A stretch of 64,000 bases of DNA, taken from an uncultured Kangiella sp. GTDB taxonomy: Bacteria > Pseudomonadota > Gammaproteobacteria > Enterobacterales > Kangiellaceae. The position numbers and the translations under genes are program-made. Where the stretch lies: the NCBI GenBank assembly GCA_947503345.1, contig CANNCW010000001.1:868001-932000 (forward strand). The letters are read 5' to 3'. The notes under the pieces are model-generated. The model did not search any database. It saw only the letters and a list, made by a program, of their open reading frames with translations, and was not told the origin of the DNA. The first letter of the stretch is position 1; each line of letters starts with the position of its first letter. Positions 18,042 to 26,796 of the stretch are shown piece after piece.

Positions 18042-19218
18042 TTTTGATCTGGTAATTGTCGGTGCTGGCATGGTGGGACTAGCACTAGTGGCTAGATTAA
18101 AAAATAGTCATTTAAAAATTGCAGTTGTTGATCCTAAATCCGTGGACATGGACTTTGATCGAGAAAATTATGATTTAAGAGTCAGTGCAATTACTCGCAA
18201 CTCTGAGAATTTATTTCGTTCGGTAGATGCTTGGGACTTTATTGGTGATAGCGAAAAATCAGCTTATAGCAAAATGTTGGTTTGGGATGGTGAATCTACC
18301 AATGGCAAAGTAGAATTTGATAGTGCAACTTTAGCTCAAGAGAATATTGGTCATATCATTGAAAACAGAGTTTTAAGGAAAGCGCTTTATCAGTCTATTC
18401 AAAATCGCCCCAATATTGAATTGATGTTTGGAGAGAAATGTCAAAAAGTAAATTACTTCGAGGATAAGGCTGAACTTTTATTAGAGTCAGGGAAAAAAGT
18501 CTCTGCAAAGTTGTTAGTTGCTGCTGATGGAGCATTTTCTTGGTTAAGGAAAAATTCTGGGATTAAATTAGACGAGAGTTCGTATCAGCAAAAAGCAATT
18601 GTGGCGACCATTAAAACGGAGCTAGTACATAATAAAACGGCTTATCAAAGATTTGATAAACATGGTCCTTTAGCTTTTTTGCCATTTAAGGATTCTAATC
18701 ATTGCTCTATTGTTTGGTCGCAAGATAACCAAGTCGCAGAAGAGCTATTAGCCTTAGATGGGCAAAGTTTTACCAAGCGTCTTGAAATAACCTTTGAAGG
18801 AAAGTTAGGGAAGTTGGAGTTGCTAAGTCAACGCTTAATGTTTCCTCTTTATGAACGGACCGCGGGAACCACAATTAATCACCGATTAGCTTTAATTGGA
18901 GATGCCGCCCACACTATTCATCCTTTGGCGGGGCAGGGAGTTAATCTCGGCTTTTCAGATGCCAATGTATTAGCTGAAACTATTCTTAGCATTGCTGAAA
19001 AAAACAAAGATATAGGGCTTAAAATGAATCTTAGGACTTATCAGCGCAAAAGAGCAAGCGAGGTTTTTATTATGAAAAAGTCTATGGTGTCATTTAAAAA
19101 GTTATTCGCCTGTGGAATACCCTTTGTACAGACAATTAGAGCATTGGGAATGGCAACAACCAATAGAAGCTCATTAATAAAATCTATCATAGTAAAAAAA
19201 GCATTAGGGCTTGACTAA
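18034..19218 (+). CDS. ubiI: ubiquinone hydroxylase UbiI/VisC
   Basis: 394 residues from the ATG at 18034, overlapping the ubiH stop by eight bases; an earlier in-frame ATG at 18007 gives an unlikely nine-residue extension. Flavoprotein with GAGMVGLALVARL, AADGAFSWLRK and LIGDAAHTIHPLAGQGVNLGFSD, the last being the UbiI/VisC form. It hydroxylates the ring at C5 in ubiquinone synthesis. Last gene of the ygfB-pepP-ubiH-ubiI run. In E. coli the next genes are gcvTHP; here 5.7 kb of accessory genes intervene. Confidence 0.93.
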   Translation: MNNFDLVIVGAGMVGLALVARLKNSHLKIAVVDPKSVDMDFDRENYDLRVSAITRNSENLFRSVDAWDFIGDSEKSAYSKMLVWDGESTNGKVEFDSATLAQENIGHIIENRVLRKALYQSIQNRPNIELMFGEKCQKVNYFEDKAELLLESGKKVSAKLLVAADGAFSWLRKNSGIKLDESSYQQKAIVATIKTELVHNKTAYQRFDKHGPLAFLPFKDSNHCSIVWSQDNQVAEELLALDGQSFTKRLEITFEGKLGKLELLSQRLMFPLYERTAGTTINHRLALIGDAAHTIHPLAGQGVNLGFSDANVLAETILSIAEKNKDIGLKMNLRTYQRKRASEVFIMKKSMVSFKKLFACGIPFVQTIRALGMATTNRSSLIKSIIVKKALGLD

Positions 19219-19356
19219 TATCAGTTCAATTTTACTAAATGCTTTGTATCGGTTTGTATCAAAAAGCCTAAAATTAGTAGTATTTAACACAGCTTCACTT
19301 TTTATTCAGAAAAAGAAGGCTATACTAAACAAATACAAACAGTTCAGAGAAAACCT

Positions 19357-21627
19357 ATGAGTAAATCATTATTGAAATTAACGGGAGTGGCTTTATTGTT
19401 GTCGTCTATATTTGCTGTCAATGCAAATGAAGCGCCGCTGAGCAAGTCTTTAAAATCATTACCACAATTAAAAGCATTGCAGATTCCAGCTTTAGATATG
19501 GAAATTATCAATAAGCAAGACCAAGGATTTAGCAAGTTTGAAAAAACGTATCGTTTCGCGGTTCCTTATAAAGTAAAAGAATCTTATACCGATTTAGGGC
19601 ATTGGACTAATTCAGGTAGTAACTCGATATGGCAATTGTCAGTTAATGCAAAAGATACTAATAATTTGAGTTTTGGTTTTAAGAATGTTTTTTTACCACC
19701 AGGTGCCCAATTATTTGTTCATAATAAAGATTACACTCAAATCATTGGTCCCTTCACTGAAAAGGACAATAACAGTTTTCAAGAGTTATGGACTCCGATT
19801 ATTCAAGGTGGTGATGCAATAATTGAAATATCAGTTCCAACTAAATATAAGAAATACATAACTTTTGATTTAACTGATATAAATCAGGGTTATCGTGGAA
19901 TAGATAAAGTTTCAATTGCAAAGTCTGGTAGTTGTAATATTGATGTGGTGTGTCCGGTTGCAGATCCTTGGAAAAATGAAATTCGTTCTGTTGGACATTA
20001 TTCATTTACCAATAGTAGTGGTAGCTTTGTTTGTACAGGAACCTTGGTCAATAATGTCGCACAGGATCGTAAACCTTATTTTTTAACTGCAAATCATTGT
20101 GTTTCTACTCAAACAGTTGCCAGCACGGTTGTGGTTTATTGGAATTATGAAGCTATAGCTTGTGATGGTATGCGTACTGGTAGTCGTAATCAATCGCAAT
20201 CGGGTACAACTTTAAGGGCCACTTGGTCTGGTTCAGATATGACCTTATTAGAATTGAATTCAGCTCCAAGTTCTTCATTTAATGTTCACTGGGCCGGTTG
20301 GGATAATTCTGCCCAAGCTCCCGCATCTTCTGTAGCCATTCATCATCCTGCGGGACATGAAAAGCGTATTAGTTTTGATGTTGACCCAGCCACATTAACT
20401 AATTACTCAAGTAATATTGAAAATGCTAATGGAAGTCATATTCGAATTGGGGCTTGGGATCAAGGTACTACCGAAGGCGGCTCTTCTGGTTCTGGTATCT
20501 GGAATGCGAATAAACATGTTGTTGGTACGCTTCATGGTGGCTTTGCATCTTGTCAGGCTACTACGGAACCAGATTGGTACGGTCGTGTTTCTTTACAATG
20601 GGAAGGAGGTGGTACAGCTGCGAGTCAGTTAAAGGCTTGGTTAGATCCAAATAACACCAGTGCTGTTACGCTAGACGGGACCGATGCTTGTACAGCTCCT
20701 AGCGCAACTATTGCGAGCATTAGCCCTAATCCAGCAGAAGTTGGGCAAACGGTAAGTTTCTCATCTAATGTTTCTGGTGGTTCTGGTTCAGGCTATACTT
20801 ACGCATGGGATTTTGATGGGGATGGCTCTACAGATAGTGCTGAGGCGAATCCTTCACATACTTACACAGACGCTTATTCTGGTAATGTTTCGTTAAATGT
20901 TACGGATTCAGCGACTTGCTCGAGATCGACAACAGCTGCCATTGTGGTTGAGCATCCGAATCGTGCGCCGACAGCAAGTGTTGCTTCAAGCAGTATTACT
21001 GCAAATGAAAATACAGGTATTACATTGGATGCAAGTTCAAGTAGTGATCCGGATGGGGATACATTAACATATTCTTGGGTGCAAACAATGGGTACAGCAG
21101 TAAACTTATCTGGTGCAAGCTCGGCGCAAGCAAATTTTACTGCTCCAGATATTAGTAGCCCTACCACACTCGGATTCGAAGTAACTGTTAAAGATCCTGA
21201 TGGCCTTGAATCTAAGGCAACGGTTTCAGTTAATGTTACAGTTAATTCAGCGCCGACTGCAGGAGTGGCCTCAACCACTTTGACTGCAATTGAAGGCAAT
21301 ACGGTTAGTTTGAATGCAAGTTCTAGTAATGACCCTGATGGAGACTCTTTGATTTTTGTTTGGACTCAAACTTCGGGAGCTAATGTTACTATTAATAATG
21401 GCTCAACTAGTATCGCTAGTTTTATGGCACCACAAGTTACAGGTAGTGCGACTTTAGAGTTTGAAGTTACAGTTACTGATCCTTCCGGTGATTCGTCTAA
21501 AGCAACGGTAACAGTTACCGTTAATGATGCTCCAGAACCTCCTTCGGGCGGTGGTGGTGGCTCAACTGGCTTAGGCTTGTTAGCACTATTAGCCTTAGCT
21601 GGCCTTAGAAAGCGCTATATTAAATAA
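19357..21627 (+). CDS. secreted lysyl-endopeptidase-like serine protease with PKD-type repeats and GlyGly-CTERM
   Basis: 756 residues. A signal peptide (about 1-23, cut after VNA) precedes a propeptide and a trypsin-fold domain resembling Achromobacter lysyl endopeptidase: His247 (TANHC), Asp294 (SDMTLLEL) and Ser377 (EGGSSGSG). A PKD domain follows (YAWDFDGDGSTD), then two similar beta-sandwich repeats of about 95 residues (ASSSSDPDGDTLTYSW and ASSSNDPDGDSLIFVW). The C terminus is a GlyGly-CTERM sorting tail: SGGGGGSTG, a hydrophobic stretch, then RKR. Rhombosortase should remove this tail; none lies in the window. Likely released at the cell surface via type II secretion. Preference for Lys is inferred only. 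Confidence 0.92.
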   Translation: MSKSLLKLTGVALLLSSIFAVNANEAPLSKSLKSLPQLKALQIPALDMEIINKQDQGFSKFEKTYRFAVPYKVKESYTDLGHWTNSGSNSIWQLSVNAKDTNNLSFGFKNVFLPPGAQLFVHNKDYTQIIGPFTEKDNNSFQELWTPIIQGGDAIIEISVPTKYKKYITFDLTDINQGYRGIDKVSIAKSGSCNIDVVCPVADPWKNEIRSVGHYSFTNSSGSFVCTGTLVNNVAQDRKPYFLTANHCVSTQTVASTVVVYWNYEAIACDGMRTGSRNQSQSGTTLRATWSGSDMTLLELNSAPSSSFNVHWAGWDNSAQAPASSVAIHHPAGHEKRISFDVDPATLTNYSSNIENANGSHIRIGAWDQGTTEGGSSGSGIWNANKHVVGTLHGGFASCQATTEPDWYGRVSLQWEGGGTAASQLKAWLDPNNTSAVTLDGTDACTAPSATIASISPNPAEVGQTVSFSSNVSGGSGSGYTYAWDFDGDGSTDSAEANPSHTYTDAYSGNVSLNVTDSATCSRSTTAAIVVEHPNRAPTASVASSSITANENTGITLDASSSSDPDGDTLTYSWVQTMGTAVNLSGASSAQANFTAPDISSPTTLGFEVTVKDPDGLESKATVSVNVTVNSAPTAGVASTTLTAIEGNTVSLNASSSNDPDGDSLIFVWTQTSGANVTINNGSTSIASFMAPQVTGSATLEFEVTVTDPSGDSSKATVTVTVNDAPEPPSGGGGGSTGLGLLALLALAGLRKRYIK

Positions 21628-21638
21628 GGACATAATAG

Positions 21639-21974
21639 ATGAACAAGTTATTAATATTAATTGTATCGGTTTTGCTTATGGTTGGTTTAACTGCGTGTAA
21701 AAAAGCAAACAAAGCCACCATATATAATGATAAGTCAGAAGTTTTGAAAGTTCTTGATGACTCAAAGTCGATTGCAGAAATTGTAGATGCATGGGAAGCT
21801 AAAGAGCGCGTTTTGGAAAAAATTATGCCTTTATTTGAGTATCAAATTGAGATGGAAGTCGATGGTGAAAAGCAAATGTGGCGTTTCAACAAAGGCGGTT
21901 ACCTTATGAAAGATGGTGAGTCCATCGTTTATAAGACTCCGAAAAGTGAAGCATTTGCTCGATATCTTGATTAG
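21639..21974 (+). CDS. small lipoprotein of unknown function
   Basis: 111 residues with a clear lipoprotein signal (LLMVGLTAC, Cys20). The mature part is charged and lacks further cysteines. Not recognised. It lies 11 bases after the GlyGly-CTERM protease gene and before a terminator, so the two form one transcription unit. A role in maturation or localisation of the protease is possible but unsupported. Confidence 0.75.
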   Translation: MNKLLILIVSVLLMVGLTACKKANKATIYNDKSEVLKVLDDSKSIAEIVDAWEAKERVLEKIMPLFEYQIEMEVDGEKQMWRFNKGGYLMKDGESIVYKTPKSEAFARYLD

Positions 21975-21996
21975 TTAGAGATAACCTATCAAACCA

Positions 21997-22020
21997 AGCC
22001 CTCAATATGAGGGCTTTTTT
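21997..22020 (+). terminator. rho-independent terminator
   Basis: AGCCCTC-AATAT-GAGGGCT followed by TTTTT; perfect seven-base arms. Ends the protease-lipoprotein unit. Confidence 0.93.
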
Positions 22021-22048
22021 ATAGCGTTGTGAATTTGTAGTTGAATTT

Positions 22049-22067
22049 GATAATGAGAACGATTATC
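22049..22067. promoter_or_regulatory. Fur box upstream of the ferric iron importer
   Basis: GATAATGAGAACGATTATC matches the Fur consensus GATAATGATAATCATTATC at 16 of 19 positions and lies 34 bases before the fbpA start. This predicts iron-dependent repression of fbpA-fbpB. Confidence 0.88.
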
Positions 22068-22100
22068 ATTTAAGGCAATATTATAGTTTATACCTTTATT

Positions 22101-23168
22101 ATGAAAAAGTTATTAATTTTTAGTTTATTAAGTACATTAGTATTGAGCGCTTGTTCGGAAGGTGAAAAGCCAGTTCAAACCTCCGATAACAAATTTGATG
22201 CGGATGAAAGCGCTGGAAAAGTGCACAAGCTTGCTGATGAAATAGTTGTTTATTCATCGCGTAAAGAGCATTTGATTAAGCCATTTTTTGAAGAATTTAC
22301 TGCTAATACAGGGATACCTGTTAAGTATATTACCGATAAGGCTGGGCCTTTAGTCACTCGTTTGAAAGCTGAGGGCGAGAGAACAGAAGCTGATGTTTTT
22401 ATGACTGTGGATGCTGGTAATTTGTGGCTTGCAAAAAAAGAAGGTGTTTTACAGCCAATTAATTCTTCTGTTTTGGAGATCAATATTCCGGAGCATCTAC
22501 AGGACCCTGAAAATCAATGGTACGGATTGACAGTTCGAGCACGTGCTATGGTTTATGATACAAATAAATTGAGTCCTGATGATTTAACTTCTTATGAAGA
22601 TTTAGCTCATCCAAAGTGGCAAGGTCGTTTGTGTCTTCGAACTTCAAAAAAGGTGTATAATCAGTCTTTAGTGGCTATGTTAATTGCACGCCATGGTGAA
22701 GTAAAAACAGAAGAGATTGTTAAAGGCTGGGTAGCGAATCTAGCAACAGCACCATTTTCAAATGATACTAAAGTGATGAAAGCTATAGAGGCGGGCCAGT
22801 GTGAAGTTGGTATTGTTAATAGTTATTATTTTGGACGTTTGCAAAACGAAAACCCTGAAATTAATTTATCATTATTTTTACCACAAGAGTCTGAAAATGG
22901 CGTTCACGTAAACATTTCTGGCGCGGCCATTACCAAACATGCAGGCAATCCAGAAGGTGCATTAAAGTTAATAGAATGGTTATCTTCAAAAGAAGCACAG
23001 AAAATGTATGCTGGTTTAAATATGGAATACCCAGCGAATCAAAGTGTAGAATTAGTGGAGCAGGTGAAAGCTTGGGGTGATTTTAAAGCTGATGAAATGA
23101 ACTTATCCAAAGCGGGCGAATTGCAGCCTGCAGCAGTTCAATTAATGGATCGAGCAGGATACAAGTAA
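22101..23168 (+). CDS. fbpA: ferric iron ABC transporter, substrate-binding lipoprotein
   Basis: 355 residues with a lipobox (LVLSAC, Cys17), so anchored to the membrane. Periplasmic binding protein of the FbpA/FutA class: IVVYSSRKEHLIKPFFEEF at the start of the mature fold, TKVMKAIEAGQCEVGIVNSYYFGRL in which the adjacent tyrosines are the usual Fe(III) ligands, and the C-terminal AKTHAGNPEG-like segment. It delivers Fe(III) to the permease two bases downstream. Regulated by the Fur box just upstream. Confidence 0.93.
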   Translation: MKKLLIFSLLSTLVLSACSEGEKPVQTSDNKFDADESAGKVHKLADEIVVYSSRKEHLIKPFFEEFTANTGIPVKYITDKAGPLVTRLKAEGERTEADVFMTVDAGNLWLAKKEGVLQPINSSVLEINIPEHLQDPENQWYGLTVRARAMVYDTNKLSPDDLTSYEDLAHPKWQGRLCLRTSKKVYNQSLVAMLIARHGEVKTEEIVKGWVANLATAPFSNDTKVMKAIEAGQCEVGIVNSYYFGRLQNENPEINLSLFLPQESENGVHVNISGAAITKHAGNPEGALKLIEWLSSKEAQKMYAGLNMEYPANQSVELVEQVKAWGDFKADEMNLSKAGELQPAAVQLMDRAGYK

Positions 23169-23170
23169 AT

Positions 23171-24826
23171 TTGTTACCATCTAGCCAAAAGATAAACTCA
23201 AGAAGCCATGCTAATAGTAAGCGTGGCTTTTTAGTATCAAAATCCTGGTCTTCGGCTTTAGGCAGGATCAATTTAATTTTGATCGCAATCGTTATACTGA
23301 TCCCAATCCTTCCACTATTAAGCTCATGGCTTAATGTTGATAGCGGTTTATGGGGTCATCTTTGGCAGACTCAATTATCCACTTTATTAAAAAACACCTT
23401 GTTATTATCTTTGTTAGTTGGGATCGGCTCCTTTGTCTTGGGTGTTTCTTTGGCATGGTTAGTGGTAATTTACGATTTTCCGGGCAGAAAAATATTGCAA
23501 TGGTGCTTGATGCTGCCGATTGCAATTCCTCCTTATATATTAGCTTTTGTATTTTTAGGATTTACGGATTTTGGCGGCGTATTGCATCAATTTTTAGATT
23601 CTTTAGGTTTAGGTATTCATTGGTTACCGGATATTCGTAACTCGCTAGGAGTAGCCATAGTATTCATTTTAAGTTTATATCCCTATGTTTATTTGTTAAT
23701 GCGCGCTTCTTTATTAAAAAAAGGGCGTACTAGCTATGAAAGTGCTTTAACACTGGGCTACAACAGACAAGAGGCTTTTTGGAAACTAATTATTCCTATG
23801 ACTCGCCCGGCGTGGATTGCAGGGCTTGCACTGGTCTTAATGGAAACGCTAGCAGATTTTGGTACTGTTTCAATTTTTAACTATGATACTTTTACAACTG
23901 CGATTTATAAATCTTGGTTTGGGCTTTTTAGTCTGGAAACCGCAGCCCAACTAGCATCTATTTTATTATTAATTGTATTGTTGGCTTTGTTCAGTGAACG
24001 TTGGGGACGAGGTAATAGTAGTTATCAAGAATCAGGGCAGGAATTTACTCAATTTCGTAAGAAGTTGACGGGCAAGTCAGGAGTTTTGGCTCAGCTATTT
24101 GCGTGGGCGGTAGCGAGTCTGGCTTTTATTCTACCATTGCTTCAGCTCATTTATTGGAGCTTAACTAGCAGTGGGTATGGACAAACGGTTCTAGAGCTAT
24201 TAACTAATACATTATTGTTAGCTTTAATGGCTACTATGTTTACCCTTAGCGTAGCTTTGCTTATGGTGTTTGCTGAACGAATGGTAACGAGAAATGATAA
24301 CTTGCTACATCGGTGGCAGCTAGCTTCTGAAGTTGGACTAAGTGGATATGCACTCCCTGGAACTGTTTTAGCCGTAGGAGTAGTTTTAAGTTTCAATACT
24401 ATTGAGGGTTGGTTGAGCGAAGGCCAGTGGCTAACAGGAGGGATCTTTGTTTTGCTATTTGCTTACATGGTTCGATTTTTAAGAATTGCCCAAGGACCAA
24501 TGGCAAATTCAATGGCGCAAATCAAACCTAGCATAATTGAAGCCTCAATGAGCTTAGGGGCGAACAAGAAGGAACGTTTAGTAAGAGTTTATATTCCTTT
24601 ATTGAGGCCTGGGGTATTAACCGCAATGTTACTGGTATTTGTGGAAGTAATGAAAGAGATGCCGGCAACCTTATTATTACGCCCATTCGGTTGGGATACC
24701 TTATCAGTACGAATTTATGAATTAACTTCAGAAGGTGAGTGGCAACTGGCGGCGCTACCAGCTGTATTGCTAGTAGCGGTTGGAATTTTGCCTGTAATTT
24801 ATTTAATTAGGAAGAGTGAGTCTTAG
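23171..24826 (+). CDS. fbpB: ferric iron ABC transporter, fused permease
   Basis: 551 residues, about 12 membrane segments in two similar halves. Each half has the EAA loop that contacts the ATPase (SYESALTLGYNRQEAFWKL and EASMSLGANKKERLVRV). This is the FbpB architecture. The start is taken as TTG 23171, two bases after fbpA, since no ATG lies in frame before the first membrane segment; the true start could be a little downstream. No ATP-binding subunit is encoded alongside: gcvT follows. The ATPase must be supplied from elsewhere. Confidence 0.9.
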   Translation: MLPSSQKINSRSHANSKRGFLVSKSWSSALGRINLILIAIVILIPILPLLSSWLNVDSGLWGHLWQTQLSTLLKNTLLLSLLVGIGSFVLGVSLAWLVVIYDFPGRKILQWCLMLPIAIPPYILAFVFLGFTDFGGVLHQFLDSLGLGIHWLPDIRNSLGVAIVFILSLYPYVYLLMRASLLKKGRTSYESALTLGYNRQEAFWKLIIPMTRPAWIAGLALVLMETLADFGTVSIFNYDTFTTAIYKSWFGLFSLETAAQLASILLLIVLLALFSERWGRGNSSYQESGQEFTQFRKKLTGKSGVLAQLFAWAVASLAFILPLLQLIYWSLTSSGYGQTVLELLTNTLLLALMATMFTLSVALLMVFAERMVTRNDNLLHRWQLASEVGLSGYALPGTVLAVGVVLSFNTIEGWLSEGQWLTGGIFVLLFAYMVRFLRIAQGPMANSMAQIKPSIIEASMSLGANKKERLVRVYIPLLRPGVLTAMLLVFVEVMKEMPATLLLRPFGWDTLSVRIYELTSEGEWQLAALPAVLLVAVGILPVIYLIRKSES

Positions 24827-24934
24827 TTAATAGTGCAGTTTTTGCAGTTCAGACTTAAATATCAATTCTTCTCCTAATCAGCTTTCCCCTGTATAATCTT
24901 TCCCCAATTTCTTATGGTAATTTTGGATTAATCA

Positions 24935-26041
24935 ATGGCTAGTAAAACTTCTTTGTATCAGGCTCATGTTGATGCGAATGCTCGTATCGTGGATTTCGGT
25001 GGTTGGGATATGCCACTCAATTATGGCTCGCAAATCGATGAGCATAATGCGGTGCGCCAAGATGCGGGAATGTTTGATGTTTCGCATATGACAGTTGTAG
25101 AAGTTACGGGAACAGAAGCGAAGCCTTATTTGCAGTACTTGTTGGCGAATGATGTAGATAAATTACAAGTTGCTGGCAAGGCGCTATACAGTGGCATGTT
25201 AAACGAAGATGCTGGCGTGATTGATGATCTTATAGTTTATTTCTTAACGGATACCCATTACCGCCTAGTAGTTAATGCTTCAACTCGCGATAAGGATCTC
25301 GCTTGGATGGAAAATGTAGCGCAGCAATTTGCAGTTTCAGTTGAAGAAAAAACTGACGTTGCCATGATTGCAGTACAAGGGCCAAATGCCATCGGAAAAG
25401 CCAATTCAATCATGGATAGTGAGCAACAAGCCGCTGTAGCAGAATTGAAACCATTTGTAGCAGCTCAAGCAGGAACATGGTTTGTAGCTCGCACAGGTTA
25501 TACGGGTGAAGACGGTTATGAGATTATGATTCCTGACAATGAAGGGATCGCGGTTTGGAATAAGTTAGTAGAAGCAGGTGTGCAACCAGCAGGATTAGCT
25601 GCGCGTGATACTTTGCGTTTAGAAGCGGGCATGAATCTTTATGGTCATGATATGGACGAAACCGTGTCGCCATTAGAAGCCAATATGGGTTGGACCATTG
25701 CATGGGAACCAGCGGAACGTGATTTTGTAGGGCGAAAAGCATTGGCTGCGCAGAAAGCCTTAATTGGCGAAAAGAGTGATAATGTGCCACGTAAGATGAT
25801 TGGTCTTGTACTGCTGGATAAGGGTGTAATGCGCGAGGGCCAAGAAGTGGTAGTTGATGGCGAAATCGTTGGCATGATCACATCAGGTACTATGTCGCCA
25901 AGCGCAGGAAAGTCAATTGCTATGGCGAGAGTTAAACGCTCAATAAATGAAGAAAGTGTCCTTATTCAAGTTAGAAAGAAGCAACTGACTGCTAAGGTTG
26001 TGAAACCTTGTTTTGTGCGTAAAGGCGAGGTTTTAGTTTAG
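24935..26041 (+). CDS. gcvT: aminomethyltransferase (glycine cleavage T protein)
   Basis: 368 residues. Transfers the methylene group from lipoyl-bound aminomethyl to tetrahydrofolate. Signatures: [19 protein letters not shown] near the start, the folate-binding FDVSHM, and [21 protein letters not shown]. First gene of gcvT-gcvH-gcvP. A TATAAT sits at 24892-24897, 38 bases before the start, with no good -35. The 108-base leader lacks the conserved elements of a glycine riboswitch. Confidence 0.96.
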   Translation: MASKTSLYQAHVDANARIVDFGGWDMPLNYGSQIDEHNAVRQDAGMFDVSHMTVVEVTGTEAKPYLQYLLANDVDKLQVAGKALYSGMLNEDAGVIDDLIVYFLTDTHYRLVVNASTRDKDLAWMENVAQQFAVSVEEKTDVAMIAVQGPNAIGKANSIMDSEQQAAVAELKPFVAAQAGTWFVARTGYTGEDGYEIMIPDNEGIAVWNKLVEAGVQPAGLAARDTLRLEAGMNLYGHDMDETVSPLEANMGWTIAWEPAERDFVGRKALAAQKALIGEKSDNVPRKMIGLVLLDKGVMREGQEVVVDGEIVGMITSGTMSPSAGKSIAMARVKRSINEESVLIQVRKKQLTAKVVKPCFVRKGEVLV

Positions 26042-26175
26042 TCACCGCATAAGCGTATTTTTAGTCGAGGTTAGTGACCATTTTACTTGGGTAATGGCTA
26101 ACTTTCGGCTAAAATAGCGCCAGTTTATAAATTTAGGTCAAATTTATTATTTAAGATTAAATAGGGGTCAAGACC

Positions 26176-26562
26176 ATGAGCCAAATTCCAGCAGAATTAA
26201 AATATGTATCAAGCCACGAATGGATCCGTCACGAAGGTGATGGGGTCGTAACCGTTGGAATTACTGACCATGCGCAAGAGTTATTAGGCGACGTTGTATT
26301 CGTTGAAGCGCCAGATACTGACGAAGAAGTGGCCGCTGATGATGAAATTGCAGTAGTTGAATCAGTTAAAGCAGCTTCAGATATTTACGCACCAATTGCA
26401 GGTACCATTACTGAAGTGAATGAAGAGCTAGAAGATTCACCAGAGTTAGTGAACAGCGATCCTTATGGTGACGGCTGGATGTTCAAGATGCAGATTGAAG
26501 AGTCTGAGTTGGAAGGTTTGATGTCAGCGGAAGAGTACGCTGAAGAAATCGCCGACGAATAA
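26176..26562 (+). CDS. gcvH: glycine cleavage H protein
   Basis: 128 residues, normal for GcvH. The lipoyl attachment site is Lys65 in [14 protein letters not shown]. It shuttles the aminomethyl group between GcvP, GcvT and lipoamide dehydrogenase. Strongly acidic, as usual. Lies 134 bases after gcvT; its stop codon abuts repeat copy B and a terminator, which may lower transcription into gcvP. Confidence 0.97.
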   Translation: MSQIPAELKYVSSHEWIRHEGDGVVTVGITDHAQELLGDVVFVEAPDTDEEVAADDEIAVVESVKAASDIYAPIAGTITEVNEELEDSPELVNSDPYGDGWMFKMQIEESELEGLMSAEEYAEEIADE

Positions 26563-26688
26563 TTTAAAATGGCTAAATTTCCTTTATGCGTTGTTGAAGG
26601 ATTGGCTCAGATGCTCATTTAGATAACTAAACTCCGCGTCTTCGCTCAATCCTTCGCCTAGCCTAAAGAAAATTTATCTCATTTTAAA
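26563..26688. repeat. double-armed hairpin repeat, copy B (after gcvH)
   Basis: 126 bases. Outer arms TTTAAAATG (26563-26571) and CATTTTAAA (26680-26688) are exact complements and begin directly after the gcvH stop. Inner arms GAAGGATTG (26596-26604) and CAATCCTTC (26647-26655) are also exact complements. The family words TTATGCGTTGTTG and CGCCTAGCCTAAAG lie between outer and inner arms, and the core contains CTCATTTAG...ACTAAACTCCG. Same length as copy A, with unrelated arms. Confidence 0.85.
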
Positions 26689-26702
26689 AGTGCAAAAGCT
26701 TT

Positions 26703-26728
26703 AGCCTCGAAGTTGTTCGGGGCTTTTT
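26703..26728 (+). terminator. terminator between gcvH and gcvP
   Basis: AGCCTCGAA-GTTG-TTCGGGGCT followed by TTTTT; nine-base stem with one G-U pair. It follows repeat copy B, so gcvP probably has its own promoter or receives attenuated read-through. Confidence 0.8.
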
Positions 26729-26796
26729 CGATTTTATAGATAAGCTAAGTTTTAGTTTTTTTGACAATTTTTTGATGATTTATAGGTGTTTTAGCA

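Noticed and set aside
24827-24934. Glycine riboswitch ahead of gcvT
   Set aside because: The 108-base leader lacks the conserved aptamer segments, and there is no room for a tandem aptamer.
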